A stretch of DNA of 64,000 nucleotides from positions 23,272,501 through 23,336,500 of the forward strand of contig CM062212.1 in NCBI GenBank assembly GCA_031216445.1. Direction: 5' to 3'. The DNA comes from Lateolabrax maculatus. Its lineage: Eukaryota > Chordata > Actinopteri > Acropomatiformes > Lateolabracidae. Made by a program: the position numbers and the translations under genes. Every line of letters starts with the position of its first letter. The stretch's first letter is position 1. Below are positions 22,980-36,584 of this stretch, in pieces. A model generated the notes under the pieces. It did not search any database and was not told where the DNA came from. It saw only the letters and a list, made by a program, of their open reading frames with translations.

Positions 22980-25245
22980 TTGACTTTAAATGAGAGACCA
23001 CAGTCTATTGAAGAATTAAAAGTGCAACTGGTAGATAAACTGTCACTGCAGTATGACTTTAAACTGCAGTATGAAGATCAAGACTTCCATAATGCCCTCT
23101 GCAATTTGACTGAAATAACTGATTTACCTGAAAGAGCTACGCTCAAAATCATCCCTCTTGTGACTCTCCATTTAACCGCATTGTCATCACCCACCACAAC
23201 ATCAGACACTGAGTGCAGCACAGCAGACACTGAGATCCTGTCGACAGGAAGAGCATCACCATCGCTAAGACAACAGTGGCCAGATTTCTTTGACATACCC
23301 AATTTCTCAGTTGATGTTGACTATAGACTCAGACAGGCAGATCTTGCCTTTATGAAGGATGGAACACGTATGACTCTACCACGAGATATGAAGCATGACA
23401 TACTAGAAAAGCTTGCTGAGACGATGTACAGTTTCAAGGCTTACCCTAAAGATGATGACTTCAGCAGTGTTGCAAAAGCACTAATTAGCAAACACCCCTG
23501 CCTCACTGAGCCTGGACCACACAGATGGTATGGCTGGAAAAACAGCCTTAAATTATCGCACAAAGCTTCAAAAAGCTGGATGTGAGGATGTAGCAATCAA
23601 TGGAGGCAAAAGAAGTAAAGGCAACCCAGAAGGAGAATCCTCAAGCAAGAATATCAAACGGCCAAAAAGAGGTGAAGCAAACTCCCTACCTAACTTACCT
23701 GAAGGACATGATGAAACAAGCCTTGAAAATGCCAGAAAGGTTCTCGTGGAAGAAATGAAGAAGAAACAACCCAATGGCACTCTCATCTCACAAATGATGG
23801 ACCAATCATTCCCACTACGCAGACAAGAAATTGTAGAAAAGGAACCTGCTGTACAGAACATTGTTGAACGATGGCCAGCACTCTTCACAGACAGGTAAAC
23901 TATTTTTGTTCTCAACCAATAAAATAATGCCTATCAAAAAGAAATTCAAGGTGTGTGGCTAGAAATCCAAACACACTTGTTGGAATGTTAACACTTCTGC
24001 CATCTCTCCATCCCTACCCACCCCTCTCTCTACTTTTCAGGTGTTTGCTGAGTTCAACAGAATCGCAAGTAAGAATCTTGAGGGAGACTTCTTTGAGGCT
24101 CTGGACCAGTATACCCCACGTTTCATTGAACTTTTCAAAACAAGAAGGGGAACTGTTGGCCAGAAGCTCAGTGAGCTGATGCAGCACATGAGCTGGATGG
24201 TAAGTAGGTTAATTTTGCTTTTGATCTGTGTGATAGTTCATCAATCAAGTTCTAAATGAGATGATCCAGCCCAACCTATTCTATTTCCTGTCTGACTTGT
24301 GCTTGTGCCTTGCAAATTACTCTGTTAACTGGTCTTTTCTCTCTCTGTGTATCATTAGACACCAGACGTGACAGTACTTCGCTCTGTTGTCCTCAAAGGC
24401 ATTCCTATTTTACTTGGTGACGACTCCAGTGAATTCTTCAAGACATGCTCTGTAAGTACTTGCACATAAGAAAAAGTTTGGTCTGCATTAAAATAGAACT
24501 ATATCTGTGCTGACATAGAAGATGTAATTTTATCTGCACAATATACAATATACATTTTGTACAGTGATTGATGTATTTTGTATGGCAATTCCTCCACAGC
24601 TAATCTGAGAGGTATTTAAACAGCCAGTAAATAAAAATGAAATTTGCCACATAAACGTTGTACACATTAATTAATTGTAAATCTAAGGAGCAGGAGTCCA
24701 GGCTGAAAAGTCAGTGTCACTGTTTAAGAATATATGGACCTTGTGGACCATAGCTTTAGTTTAATCATACCACATTTATTTTGTTGGTTATATTGTAACA
24801 ATCCAGTGTGAACACATATTTAAAACCATATTCCCTAGCAAATGCTTTCAACATTAAAAATGAATGTTTAGAAGAGCATAAATTGCCATGCTGAAGAATG
24901 TGTGTGTGTGTGTCTTTGTAGGGTACAGCGAGAGACGAGGCCCTAGAATGCACTGTCGGTGTGCTGACAGTTGTCAGTGAAGATAATCCTCATGAGGGTC
25001 CAAGTTCAGTAGACCTCCAGCCCATCTCCACTGCCATCATTCTGGAGGGAGGTATCATCATGGATCATATAAAAAAACTTGCCTCAGGCAGTTTGTCTGT
25101 TATTTGGGCTTACATATGCTTTGCATTTGGATTACCCAAAATGCATGGCAAATACACTCAACTTCATTCAGACTGTGATGCTTGGACTGGGAAAGAAAAC
25201 CTCCCACCAAAACTGTTAACTTTGAAGAACAGTCTACTGGGTTAG
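22980..25245 (+). pseudogene. Copy 2: PB1/SAMD3-like gene
   Basis: Exons at 22980-23894, 24041-24199, 24359-24451 and 24922-25245. Same shared frame breaks as copy 1. Retains the Ser of GEANSLPN like copies 0 and 1, where copies 3-7 have Tyr. Confidence 0.7.
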
Positions 25246-26597
25246 ACCAGTAAAGAGCCATCAGCTGTCAGATAGCACTTTGTAAATTATGCAGCAGTTA
25301 ATGTTCTCCTGTTATCAGAGAAAGTTTTATGCTTTCATGCAACTGAGCTGGCTTGTTTATGATCTCAAAAAAAAAAAAATTCTATTAAAGTGTACCATGT
25401 TATGCTAGTATGCTAATGGTGGAAATAGCGCCACCTTGTGTTGCAAAGAGTTGTTAGATAATGTTGTCAGAAAGGAACCTAGCAAGGTTGACCTGTTTAC
25501 ATTTGTGTTTTGGGAAAACTTTTAATTATAGTAGTTATAATGTAGTACAAATACAAAACCCAAGGAGTGATGTTTTTCTGTGTTGGTTTAAACCTTGGAC
25601 TGATGCTCGCTTTGGGACACAAAAGCATTTGTTGTACTTTCAGTTTTGATCAGAAATGCAATGATTTTGCATGCACTGAAGTCCTGTAATTATCAGGTGT
25701 TTACCTGTTTAATATTGTGAGACTGTTACATGCATAGAATTAGCTCACAAAAATGTGGTTTTATTTTTGCCATGTCCATGTCATGTTCTACAGTCAAATC
25801 AAACCACAAGTTTGTTGTTTAGCTGCTGTTTTGTACTTGAATGTACAAGAAAGTGATACTTGGGAACAGAACACTTGAGGCTGAATAATAGATTTAATGC
25901 ATATTGTTATTACAATAGCCTAACAGACATAGATCACACTATGAGCAATTTTGCAACTAGCTTTAAAATACATTAAATATGACAAGAGGATAGAGAACAG
26001 TCATTTTACTGTTCATTGTAAGGTTATTACATGAGTGATAAAACACACATTTTATATTGGAGAATTGGAATCAAAAGTAACAATATCGAACATTTATTGT
26101 TCAGCCTAGATCTGTCAGTGATGCAATTATTTTTTTAATAAATGTTGTAATGCAGCTGAACAAACCCAGTGAGTGTTCTTTTAAAGTATATGTTTGTGGT
26201 GTTTTTCCCTTTATTAGGTAATAACAGCTAAAATAGATAAGAAATGGGAGAAGGACAAGGACCCATTCAAGGAAATTGGTTTGTTTAATTTAACTGAACT
26301 GAAATGAACTGAAAAAAAATGAGTGAGTAGTAAGTAGTAGGTATCATAATTCTAAGTGGGGTTAAATTTGTATCAAGCAGTCCACACAAAATGAAAAAAT
26401 TAAGTTAACACTAAGCATGGCTATTAAGTTACATGAACTTTTTTTTTTTTTTTTTTTAGTTGTACTACTTGATTTGGTACTGCACACTTAAAATAAACAA
26501 GCTTTTCTAACTCACTATTCTTAAGATTACTTAGCTTAATTTGCCATGAGTTTGCATACTTTTTTTAAGTAAGGTCAACTAATTAGATTTTACAGTG

Positions 26598-27471
26598 AGT
26601 ATACGTACACACGTCTCCCGCAGAGCTATGTTGAAAGTCCCTCAATATTCAGTCGAGTATTGGCTAATGACCTGCAACACCTAGACGTGTCCAGTACAGT
26701 ACTACAATATGTAGATGATCTCTTGATATGTAGCACCTCCAAAGCTCAATGTGCACAAGACTCAGTCTCAGCCCTGATGGCTTTAGAAAAGGGGGCTCAC
26801 AAGGTGAGTAAAAATAAATTACAGTTTTGCCAGACACAGGTTGAATACTTAGGTAGACAACTCTGTGGCACTAAATGAGCTATAGTGCCCTCACAAATTG
26901 AGGCAGTATCGAAAGCTCCCAAACCACAAACGGTGAGACACATGTCGTCATTTCTGCCATCTCAGCTTTACTAGAAGCCATACACTATCCAAAAGTGTTA
27001 GCCATCATTAAATGCGTAGCTCATCAAAAAACGAATTCCCTGATAGCTAAAGGCAACAACTTAGCAGATGAAGCCGCAAAACGCATAGCTACACCCACCT
27101 GTATAGGACCACTGCTAGTAGCTGGAGATTGTGAACCACTGACAAACTTATATATATATGATATATATATATATATATATATATATGAGCTATATATATG
27201 TGCTGCTATGTAATAGCAGCACAACATCAGGCAAGTCCATATGCACATTCTGTATGGGCAAAAAGGGGGGCAAGTATAATCACTGAAGAAGGTCCATCAC
27301 ATGGGCTATGGCGAAGTGCACATGGACATATTGTCCTCCCAACATCTTTGGTACAGGTTGCTACACGTAGTGCGCATGGTCAGGACCATTGCACAAGTGG
27401 GGAGGTGTTGAGACGCCTTCAAGCAGTCTGGTGGTCACCATTTTTCCGACCTGCGTTTGTAGCTGAGACAA
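26598..27471 (+). pseudogene. Copy 2: ERV pol fragment
   Basis: RT palm with YVDD upstream of the stop at 26876-26878, RNase H tail from 26995, short (TA)n at about 27149-27186, integrase end to 27471. Transposon terminus CAGTG at 26593-26597, then AGTA. Confidence 0.75.
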
Positions 27472-27592
27472 TTTTGCAAGGAAGGTTTTTTTCTGTTGCT
27501 CTGGTATTTCAAGTCTGATACTGCATGTTAGTGTTTTTGTTTTTTGTTTCTATTTTGCCGGGCTTGATGCTAAAATGATCTTTTCTTTTCAG

Positions 27593-28854
27593 ATTTTTCA
27601 AGAAGACAAAAAACTTCCTATGCAGTGGTTGTGTAAGTACTGCACATTTTGTGCTGAAAAGAGGTGCTTCTTACTTAAGCATTACCGCTTAAAACACGGG
27701 TGCCACACTCGAATATCACCACTACCGTGCCTTTATAAGGAGTGCCTGTGCACATTTAAATCTTTCAATGCACTCAAAGTCCACTTATCAACATGGCACA
27801 CTCAAAAGGACCTGGGGAACGTGGGTGAAACTGCTTTCCATTGTCAGCTGTGTGACTTTGTGGAGCCTTGCACTGGAGCTGACTTTTTTACCCATTTACG
27901 AAGACATTTGAAGCTGAAGCAAAAGGTTTCCTGTCCATATCAAGGCTGTAGCTTTCAGAGCAATGTTTATTCAACCTTTAATGCACATAAAAGCAAAGAA
28001 CATCAAGACCACAATAAGATGGCATTCAAACCTGAAATTGTGTCACATAATGTACTTGAGGTACCTCCACCTAATATAAATATTCAACCTGAGGATAGTG
28101 CCCCTGAAACTGATCAGGTTGAGTTTGAGGTTACTGAGCTCAATGAAGATGTGGGAGACTTGGAGAGTCAGTTGGAACATAATGTAGCTGCTGTTTTTCT
28201 GAAAATGTCATCGATTCTTAACATCTCTGAAAATGCCCTGCAAGAAGTTATAGAGCAGATCAACCAAATTTATGTGCTTTCACAGCCATTGTTACATACC
28301 TCGGTTGGAAAAATACTAAATCAACATTGTGGAGATGTTGAGGACTCTTAAGTGAGTGAGATAGCTAAAGTATTTACTGAGAATAATGTATTCCTGAAAT
28401 TCACTTCTACTAGGGGGTCATTGTCAACCACTAGCAAGCGAACATCATACATTTGAAAAGAATTCTCAGTGGTGACGCCTATTGAGTTTGTCCTAAAAAA
28501 TGACAGGCAGACAGTTGTGTATATCCCCATACTAAAAATGCTGCAGACATTACTAAACAATGGAGAAATTTTAGATAAGGCCATGTCATCTGAGACAAAT
28601 TTGTCACAAGGATACAGATCTCACAGGGATGGTTACCGGTTTAAAGACAATTCTCTCTTGACAGAGGAAGAATTCAGGATTGCTCTTTTCTTGTACATAG
28701 ATGATTTTGAGGTGGCTAAGCCCTTGGGAACCTCCAGAAAGAAACACAAGCTGCCATCTACTGGGTACTTGGAAATCTACACCCTAAATATCGCTCCTCT
28801 CTTCATTCCATTCAGCTTGCTCTACTCATCATCGCTGAAGATGATATCAGGAAG
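27593..28854 (+). pseudogene. Copy 3: zinc-finger / transposase-like ORF
   Basis: First Met 27620; shared stops at 28349 and 28454; shared frameshift near 28752. The protein otherwise equals the array consensus. Confidence 0.7.
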
Positions 28855-31120
28855 TTGACTTTAAATGAGAGACCACAGTCTATTGAAGAATTAAAAGTGC
28901 AACTGGTAGATAAACTGTCACTGCAGTATGACTTTAAACTGCAGTATGAAGATCAAGACTTCCATAATGCCCTCTGCAATTTGACTGAAATAACTGATTT
29001 ACCTGAAAGAGCTACGCTCAAAATCATCCCTCTTGTGACTCTCCATTTAACCGCATTGTCATCACCCACCACAACATCAGACACTGAGTGCAGCACAGCA
29101 GACACTGAGATCCTGTCGACAGGAAGAGCATCACCATCGCTAAGACAACAGTGGCCAGATTTCTTTGACATACCCAATTTCTCAGTTGATGTTGACTATA
29201 GACTCAGACAGGCAGATCTTGCCTTTATGAAGGATGGAACACGTATGACTCTACCACGAGATATGAAGCATGACATACTAGAAAAGCTTGCTGAGACGAT
29301 GTACAGTTTCAAGGCTTACCCTAAAGATGATGACTTCAGCAGTGTTGCAAAAGCACTAATTAGCAAACACCCCTGCCTCACTGAGCCTGGACCACACAGA
29401 TGGTATGGCTGGAAAAACAGCCTTAAATTATCGCACAAAGCTTCAAAAAGCTGGATGTGAGGATGTAGCAATCAATGGAGGCAAAAGAAGTAAAGGCAAC
29501 CCAGAAGGAGAATCCTCAAGCAAGAATATCAAACGGCCAAAAAGAGGTGAAGCAAACTACCTACCTAACTTACCTGAAGGACATGATGAAACAAGCCTTG
29601 AAAATGCCAGAAAGGTTCTCGTGGAAGAAATGAAGAAGAAACAACCCAATGGCACTCTCATCTCACAAATGATGGACCAATCATTCCCACTACGCAGACA
29701 AGAAATTGTAGAAAAGGAACCTGCTGTACAGAACATTGTTGAACGATGGCCAGCACTCTTCACAGACAGGTAAACTATTTTTGTTCTCAACCAATAAAAT
29801 AATGCCTATCAAAAAGAAATTCAAGGTGTGTGGCTAGAAATCCAAACACACTTGTTGGAATGTTAACACTTCTGCCATCTCTCCATCCCTACCCACCCCT
29901 CTCTCTACTTTTCAGGTGTTTGCTGAGTTCAACAGAATCGCAAGTAAGAATCTTGAGGGAGACTTCTTTGAGGCTCTGGACCAGTATACCCCACGTTTCA
30001 TTGAACTTTTCAAAACAAGAAGGGGAACTGTTGGCCAGAAGCTCAGTGAGCTGATGCAGCACATGAGCTGGATGGTAAGTAGGTTAATTTTGCTTTTGAT
30101 CTGTGTGATAGTTCATCAATCAAGTTCTAAATGAGATGATCCAGCCCAACCTATTCTATTTCCTGTCTGACTTGTGCTTGTGCCTTGCAAATTACTCTGT
30201 TAACTGGTCTTTTCTCTCTCTGTGTATCATTAGACACCAGACGTGACAGTACTTCGCTCTGTTGTCCTCAAAGGCATTCCTATTTTACTTGGTGACGACT
30301 CCAGTGAATTCTTCAAGACATGCTCTGTAAGTACTTGCACATAAGAAAAAGTTTGGTCTGCATTAAAATAGAACTATATCTGTGCTGACATAGAAGATGT
30401 AATTTTATCTGCACAATATACAATATACATTTTGTACAGTGATTGATGTATTTTGTATGGCAATTCCTCCACAGCTAATCTGAGAGGTATTTAAACAGCC
30501 AGTAAATAAAAATGAAATTTGCCACATAAACGTTGTACACATTAATTAATTGTAAATCTAAGGAGCAGGAGTCCAGGCTGAAAAGTCAGTGTCACTGTTT
30601 AAGAATATATGGACCTTGTGGACCATAGCTTTAGTTTAATCATACCACATTTATTTTGTTGGTTATATTGTAACAATCCAGTGTGAACACATATTTAAAA
30701 CCATATTCCCTAGCAAATGCTTTCAACATTAAAAATGAATGTTTAGAAGAGCATAAATTGCCATGCTGAAGAATGTGTGTGTGTGTGTCTTTGTAGGGTA
30801 CAGCGAGAGACGAGGCCCTAGAATGCACTGTCGGTGTGCTGACAGTTGTCAGTGAAGATAATCCTCATGAGGGTCCAAGTTCAGTAGACCTCCAGCCCAT
30901 CTCCACTGCCATCATTCTGGAGGGAGGTATCATCATGGATCATATAAAAAAACTTGCCTCAGGCAGTTTGTCTGTTATTTGGGCTTACATATGCTTTGCA
31001 TTTGGATTACCCAAAATGCATGGCAAATACACTCAACTTCATTCAGACTGTGATGCTTGGACTGGGAAAGAAAACCTCCCACCAAAACTGTTAACTTTGA
31101 AGAACAGTCTACTGGGTTAG
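28855..31120 (+). pseudogene. Copy 3: PB1/SAMD3-like gene
   Basis: Exons at 28855-29769, 29916-30074, 30234-30326 and 30797-31120. It carries Tyr in GEANYLPN, the state of copies 4-7, although it sits next to copy 2 with Ser. Confidence 0.7.
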
Positions 31121-32474
31121 ACCAGTAAAGAGCCATCAGCTGTCAGATAGCACTTTGTAAATTATGCAGCAGTTAATGTTCTCCTGTTATCAGAGAAAGT
31201 TTTATGCTTTCATGCAACTGAGCTGGCTTGTTTATGATCTCAAAAAAAAAAAAAAATTCTATTAAAGTGTACCATGTTATGCTAGTATGCTAATGGTGGA
31301 AATAGCGCCACCTTGTGTTGCAAAGAGTTGTTAGATAATGTTGTCAGAAAGGAACCTAGCAAGGTTGACCTGTTTACATTTGTGTTTTGGGAAAGCTTTT
31401 AATTATAGTAGTTATAATGTAGTACAAATACAAAACCCAAGGAGTGATGTTTTTCTGTGTTGGTTTAAACCTTGGACTGATGCTCGCTTTGGGACACAAA
31501 AGCATTTGTTGTACTTTCAGTTTTGATCAGAAATGCAATGATTTTGCATGCACTGAAGTCCTGTAATTATCAGGTGTTTACCTGTTTAATATTGTGAGAC
31601 TGTTACATGCATAGAATTAGCTCACAAAAATGTGGTTTTATTTTTGCCATGTCCATGTCATGTTCTACAGTCAAATCAAACCACAAGTTTGTTGTTTAGC
31701 TGCTGTTTTGTACTTGAATGTACAAGAAAGTGATACTTGGGAACAGAACACTTGAGGCTGAATAATAGATTTAATGCATATTGTTATTACAATAGCCTAA
31801 CAGACATAGATCACACTATGAGCAATTTTACAACTAGCTTTAAAATACATTAAATATGACAAGAGGATAGAGAACAGTCATTTTACTGTTCATTGTAAGG
31901 TTATTACATGAGTGATAAAACACACATTTTATATTGGAGAATTGGAATCAAAAGTAACAATATCGAACATTTATTGTTCAGCCTAGATCTGTCAGTGATG
32001 CAATTATTTTTTTAATAAATGTTGTAATGCAGCTGAACAAACCCAGTGAGTGTTCTTTTAAAGTATATGTTTGTGGTGTTTTTCCCTTTATTAGGTAATA
32101 ACAGCTAAAATAGATAAGAAATGGGAGAAGGACAAGGACCCATTCAAGGAAATTGGTTTGTTTAATTTAACTGAACTGAAATGAACTGAAAAAAAATGAG
32201 TGAGTAGTAAGTAGTAGGTATCATAATTCTAAGTGGGGTTAAATTTGTATCAAGCAGTCCACACAAAATGAAAAAATTAAGTTAACACTAAGCATGGCTA
32301 TTAAGTTACATGAACTTTTTTTTTTTTTTTTTTTAGTTGTACTACTTGATTTGGTACTGCACACTTAAAATAAACAAGCTTTTCTAACTCACTATTCTTA
32401 AGATTACTTTGCTTAATTTGCAACGAGTTTGCATACTTTTTTTAAGTAAGGTCAACTAATTAGATTTTACAGTG

Positions 32475-33023
32475 AGTATACGTACACACGTCTCCCGCAG
32501 AGCTATGTTGAAAGTCCCTCAATATTCAGTCGAGTATTGGCTAATGACCTGCAACACCTAGACGTGTCCAGTACAGTACTACAATATGTAGATGATCTCT
32601 TGATATGTAGCACCTCCAAAGCTCAATGTGCACAAGACTCAGTCTCAGCCCTGATGGCTTTAGAAAAGGGGGCTCACAAGGTGAGTAAAAATAAATTACA
32701 GTTTTGCCAGACACAGGTTGAATACTTAGGTAGACAACTCTGTGGCACTAAATGAGCTATAGTGCCCTCACAAATTGAGGCAGTATCGAAAGCTCCCAAA
32801 CCACAAACGGTGAGACACATGTCGTCATTTCTGCCATCTCAGCTTTACTAGAAGCCATACACCATCCAAAAGTGTTAGCCATCATTAAATGCGTAGCTCA
32901 TCAAAAAACGAATTCCCTGATAGCTAAAGGCAACAACTTAGCAGATGAAGCCGCAAAACGCATAGCTACACCCACCTGTATAGGACCACTGCTAGTAGCT
33001 GGAGATTGTGAACCACTGACAAA

Positions 33024-33083
<60 letters not shown>

Positions 33084-33365
33084 CTATATATATGTGCTGC
33101 TATATAATAGCAGCACAACATCAGGCAAGTCCATATGCACATTCTGTATGGGCAAAAAGGGGGGCAAGTATAATCACTGAAGAAGGTCCATCACATGGGC
33201 TATGGCGAAGTGCACATGGACATATTGTCCTCCCAACATCTTTGGTACAGGTTGCTACACGTAGTGCGCATGGTCAGGACCATTGCACAAGTGGGGAGGT
33301 GTTGAGACGCCTTCAAGCAGTCTGGTGGTCACCATTTTTCCGACCTGCGTTTGTAACTGAGACAA
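32475..33365 (+). pseudogene. Copy 3: ERV pol fragment, joined to the ERV 3' part
   Basis: Transposon terminus CAGTG at 32470-32474. RT palm with stop at 32753-32755, RNase H tail from 32872, an uninterrupted (TA)n at about 33026-33080 lacking the GATATAT break seen in other copies, then the integrase zinc-binding end, which continues at 33366 into the later integrase. The core segment with the first two catalytic acidic residues is deleted between WWSP and the following block. Confidence 0.75.
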
Positions 33366-34304
33366 TAAAAAAAAGCCCTAAAAATGCTAGGAATCAAACA
33401 GAAGTTCAGATGTGTGTATCACCCACAGTCACAGAGAGTAGTGGAAAGGGCAAATGGCATGCTAAAAGCAAAACTTGCAAAAATTAGAGCAGACAGTCAG
33501 TATAAAATCAATTGGGTAGATGCATTGCCACTTGCTTTGATGGCTATACGAACACTAACTAACACTAACACTAAGCTAAGAGACTAACACATCTAATACC
33601 ACACGAGGCACTTACAGGGAGACCGATGCCGGTTCCCTTTTGTAGAGGGCCGTATGCGAGCAATGTGAACGAGAACTAACATGCTACCTACGACACCTAA
33701 CGCAAATACACAAAGCTGTGCTCCAACAGGTAAAAGCTGTGTCTGAGGACAGAGACGCTGACATTCCAGAGCAGCTAAGGAGAGTTGAACCTGGAGACTG
33801 GGTCTACGTAAAGGTGTTCAAACGAAAGTGGGACCAACCAAGGTGAGAAGGACCCTTTAAGGTTATCCTAACTACCCCAACTGCGCTGAAAGTAGAGGGT
33901 AAGAAATGTTGGTTCCATTTAAACCATTGCTGCAGAGCGAGGGATCCAGGTGAGACAGCAAGGGCACAGCACGATCCAGAAAGGGACGGTGAAGCCTCCC
34001 AACTGGAAGATAGACAGCTTCAAGATCCAAGGACAAAGATGATCACAGAGACTGGCTGAGAGGAGGAGTACCAGTAAACAACGTAATCACACTCACGTAT
34101 ATAAAGTCAGCTCAATACAATCAAACATTGACATTAGGACCAGAAGGCATAAAAATAGACACGCATGTGGTTCACAGACAATGCCTAAAAGAAGGGACAG
34201 TGATGGTAGTGGTACAATGTTCACGAAATCAATGCACATAGATAAACCTACACCAAACCATGACAGCTGAAGAAGCAACCAAATTGACCCAAATTTAAGT
34301 AAAA
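33366..34304 (+). pseudogene. ERV integrase C-terminal half and adjoining remnant
   Basis: 33384-33587 holds the last part of the integrase core, with the HPQS block and the VERAN block containing the final catalytic Glu. Frameshifts follow. About 33720-33960 holds the C-terminal integrase domain (PGDWVYVKVF, then TTPTALKVEG) interrupted by a TGA at 33844. This domain layout resembles class I (gamma/epsilon-like) retroviruses. Between about 34060 and 34304 I cannot identify an envelope gene; most or all of env appears deleted before the LTR. Inactive. Confidence 0.65.
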
Positions 34305-34781
34305 TGAGGTGTCTGAGCTGAGAGATGTCTCTCCCATGTGTGTCCAATGTTTAGATACTTGTGTGGATCCAATGTTTAGATACTTGTGTGGGAAATGTTT
34401 AGATAAGCCTATGTCCAAGGTCTGGCTACTTTCATAGATGGGTGCCCCTTGGGGGTTGTTTTCCTAAAGTTCCAAAGAGATGAGATCAGTTTCAACCTGA
34501 ACTATAGGTTCCACCTTCCCTTTCTGTAAAATAGCCATGTATGGTTATGAGGTTGGCTCTGAGCCTATCTTGTCACCACACATTAGCTATACCATGAGGC
34601 TTTAAAAGGTGTAGTTTGAGTGGAAAACGGGGGAGATTCACATTGGCTTCGGATCTTCTCACAGGCAATCCATGGTGCTTGTTTTGACGCTGTACTTTTT
34701 GTAATAAACCTTTTTATACAACTAAGTCGGTGTCAGCGGAGATTCCTTCATCATCATCACATCATCGCTACAGAAGATACA
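34305..34781 (+). mobile_element. ERV 3' long terminal repeat
   Basis: Starts TGAGGTGTCTGAG and ends near ATACA. U3 contains two 23-bp direct repeats (34344-34366 and 34369-34391) and a partial third. A TATA-like TTTAAAAGG lies at 34601 and AATAAA at 34703-34708, the expected order for U3-R-U5. The ends are uncertain by about 10-20 bp; a TGT...ACA reading (34310-34772) is also possible. After it comes CACAGC (34783-34788), the same six bases that end the left LINE half at 11248-11253. Confidence 0.6.
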
Positions 34782-34782
34782 A

Positions 34783-35340
34783 CACAGCCAACCCGTCTCA
34801 GACAGCTAAGGTCGCAAAAGGAGGAAGCATTTAGGAGTGGAGACAGAAGCAGGTTCAAAGAGGCAAAGTACAGGTTTAGCAAGGAGGTGAGGGGAGCTAA
34901 ACGACTGTATTCTGAGAAACTCCAACACCAGTTCTCAGCCAAGGACTCTGCTTCTGTCTGGAAGGGGCTCAGAGAGCTCACCCATTACAAACCCAGAGCC
35001 CCCCACTCTGCTAACGACTTGCGCCTGTCCAACAATCTGAACAAGTTCTACTGTCGTTTCGAAAGACAATGGGACAGTCCAGACACAATCCCCTGGGACT
35101 CCATCCACCAGCCCCAGGCCACCAGCTTCACCTCTCCCACCACTGCAGGGGCCTGGGCCTCTCCACAACTTCAAACCTCAGAGGCCCCCTTCCCGTCCAC
35201 AGTGACACCTCTCTCAATCCTGGAGAGGGATGTTAACAGACAATACAAGAGACAGAACCTCCACAAAGCAGCCGGGCCAGACTCTGTCTTAACACTTCAC
35301 TGGAGATATCCCACATACCAGCCTGCTTCAAATGTTCCAG
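34783..35340 (+). mobile_element. LINE fragment: start of the reverse-transcriptase region
   Basis: Resumes the LINE at LRQLRSQKEEAFRSGD and continues through SKEVRGAKRLYSEKL, SVWKGLRELT, NNLNKFYCRFER and KAAGPDSV. A deletion then jumps to the ACFKCS-type block, and the match ends at about 35340. A long ORF over this region (34620-35444) is a chance read-through of LTR, LINE and ERV, not a gene. Confidence 0.7.
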
Positions 35341-36399
35341 CAAGAGATACTGTAAGACTTAGAGCACACTGGCAGACGAAGAGAAAGACAAAAGACACTC
35401 ACATATGTGCAGCCTGCAGTATACTGGATCCAATGGCCAGCTGACTCAGAACTTGCACACCAATGGAGTGTGTGAAAAGCCTGGATACAGAAAGAACTGC
35501 CCACAGCACAAGAACCACGACTGCCGCTGCACTGCACTCTGATGTATGATGAGGCTCAGCAACATACTGACTACAAAGAATGCTGGACAGAGTTGATTAC
35601 AGGCAAAATATTATCTGTAATATGTCAAGACCTGTATGTTGGACCACAAGGACCAGCAGCAGCAGTTACTCTACCACCAGAACTACGTCCCTGGTTTCAA
35701 GTCACCAGCTCCGTCCCACATGTTACACTCCTGATAGCTAATGGACATGAATCACGTGACCTAGGACCGATGGTGAAGGCAGCACTACAAGTGACTGTAT
35801 GGAAACCAACTCAGAACACGCATGTGCAGTCATCCTCCGATGGACAATATGTGAAAATATTTCTGCGAGCATATGACAAAGGAACAAGAGCCCAAGTGCT
35901 ACTAAGTCAGAGATTCCCTACTCAACTGCCACTCTCAGAAGAACATAGTGTGCTACTACATCAGATACCACATGAGTTATGGTCACATCATAAAACAGAT
36001 GTAGGGCTAGTTAGGTCAGCACAGCCAGTTCACATCAAAGCAAAAGAGGGCATTGTGTTGCCATACCAAAAACAATATCCCATTAAACCACACCAAATAG
36101 CAGGTATAAGACCCACCATCAAGGGCTTGGTAGCAGCAGGTGTGTTAAAACCAACAAAAAGTCTGTGTAATACACCAACTTGTCCAATAAAACAAAATAA
36201 ACTCTAGTGACTATCGATTGGTGCATGATTTGTGCGCCATTAATTCCACTGTAGATGCAGAAGTACCTGTGGTTCCAGACCCACATACTTTGCTTTCTAA
36301 TATCCCACATGACGCCTGTTGGTACACAGCATTTGTTAGTGTGCCATTACACCCAGATTCACAGTATCTGTTTGCTTTTACATATCAAGGACAGCAGTA
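35341..36399 (+). pseudogene. ERV gag end to N-terminal reverse transcriptase, disrupted
   Basis: Near 35470-35530 one frame shows a Cys/His-rich piece resembling a decayed nucleocapsid zinc knuckle (CEKPGY...CPQ). An open frame at 35542-36207 follows with features of the protease-RT junction and the start of RT (IRPTIKGLVAAGVLKP). After a stop at 36205 the RT fingers/palm resume in another frame (DLCAINSTVDAEVPV, PHTLLSNIP, LHPDSQYLFAF). The match ends at 36399 exactly where transposon B begins, and the next part of RT is found right after B's other end in each array unit. Confidence 0.65.
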
Positions 36400-36404
36400 C
36401 ACTG
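36396..36404 (+). repeat. Target duplication AGTA and left terminus of transposon B
   Basis: AGTA (36396-36399) followed by CACTGTAAA. The right terminus in each unit reads TTTACAGTG then AGTA. The two outer flanks belong to adjacent parts of the same pol gene, which supports a real insertion with a 4-bp duplication. A 4-bp duplication would also fit Chapaev-type relatives of CACTA. Confidence 0.65.
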
Positions 36405-36584
36405 TAAATGCAAACATAGTATTTAATTAAAAATAGTAAATTGACTTAAATCAGTTTTTATCAAATTGCTATTAACACTTACTTTTAGTAAGTTACTTGT
36501 AATTTGTGGTTGAAAAATCTCACCAGCTCAGTCTACTTGAACTGGATTAATTTAGAAAAAGTATGTTTTCGATAATTGTGCTTT

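Larger units (their letters stand above)
21597..27471 (+). repeat. Array unit copy 2 (5875 bp)
   Basis: Same layout as copy 1. Private differences in the subterminal region include TTAGCTTAATTTGCCATGAG near 26531. It shares the ACTGTTCATTG variant near 26008 with copy 3, and its third-exon acceptor is ATTAG rather than the ATCAG of copies 0 and 1. Confidence 0.9.
11265..33365 (+). repeat. Tandem array I: copies 0-3 of a ~5.88-kb chimeric unit
   Basis: Head-to-tail near-identical units with junctions at 15719, 21597 and 27472. Copy 0 is 5'-truncated (starts at the position equivalent to 17164 of copy 1); copy 3 runs past the usual junction into the ERV integrase and LTR. Unit lengths are 5878, 5875 and 5894 bp. 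Identity extends through introns and spacers, and differences are a few scattered substitutions plus microsatellite length, so expansion is recent. Each unit joins the right part of transposon B to a piece of ERV pol. Confidence 0.95.
27472..33365 (+). repeat. Array unit copy 3, running on into intact ERV 3' sequence
   Basis: The last unit of array I. At 33365 it does not return to the transposon intron; it continues uninterrupted into integrase and LTR sequence. This shows where unit sequence was cut out of the ERV: other copies leave the integrase just after GAGACAA. Confidence 0.9.

Noticed and set aside
34620..35444. 274-codon ORF as a real gene
   Set aside because: It is a fortuitous read-through of the LTR, a LINE fragment and the start of the ERV gag/pol fragment.
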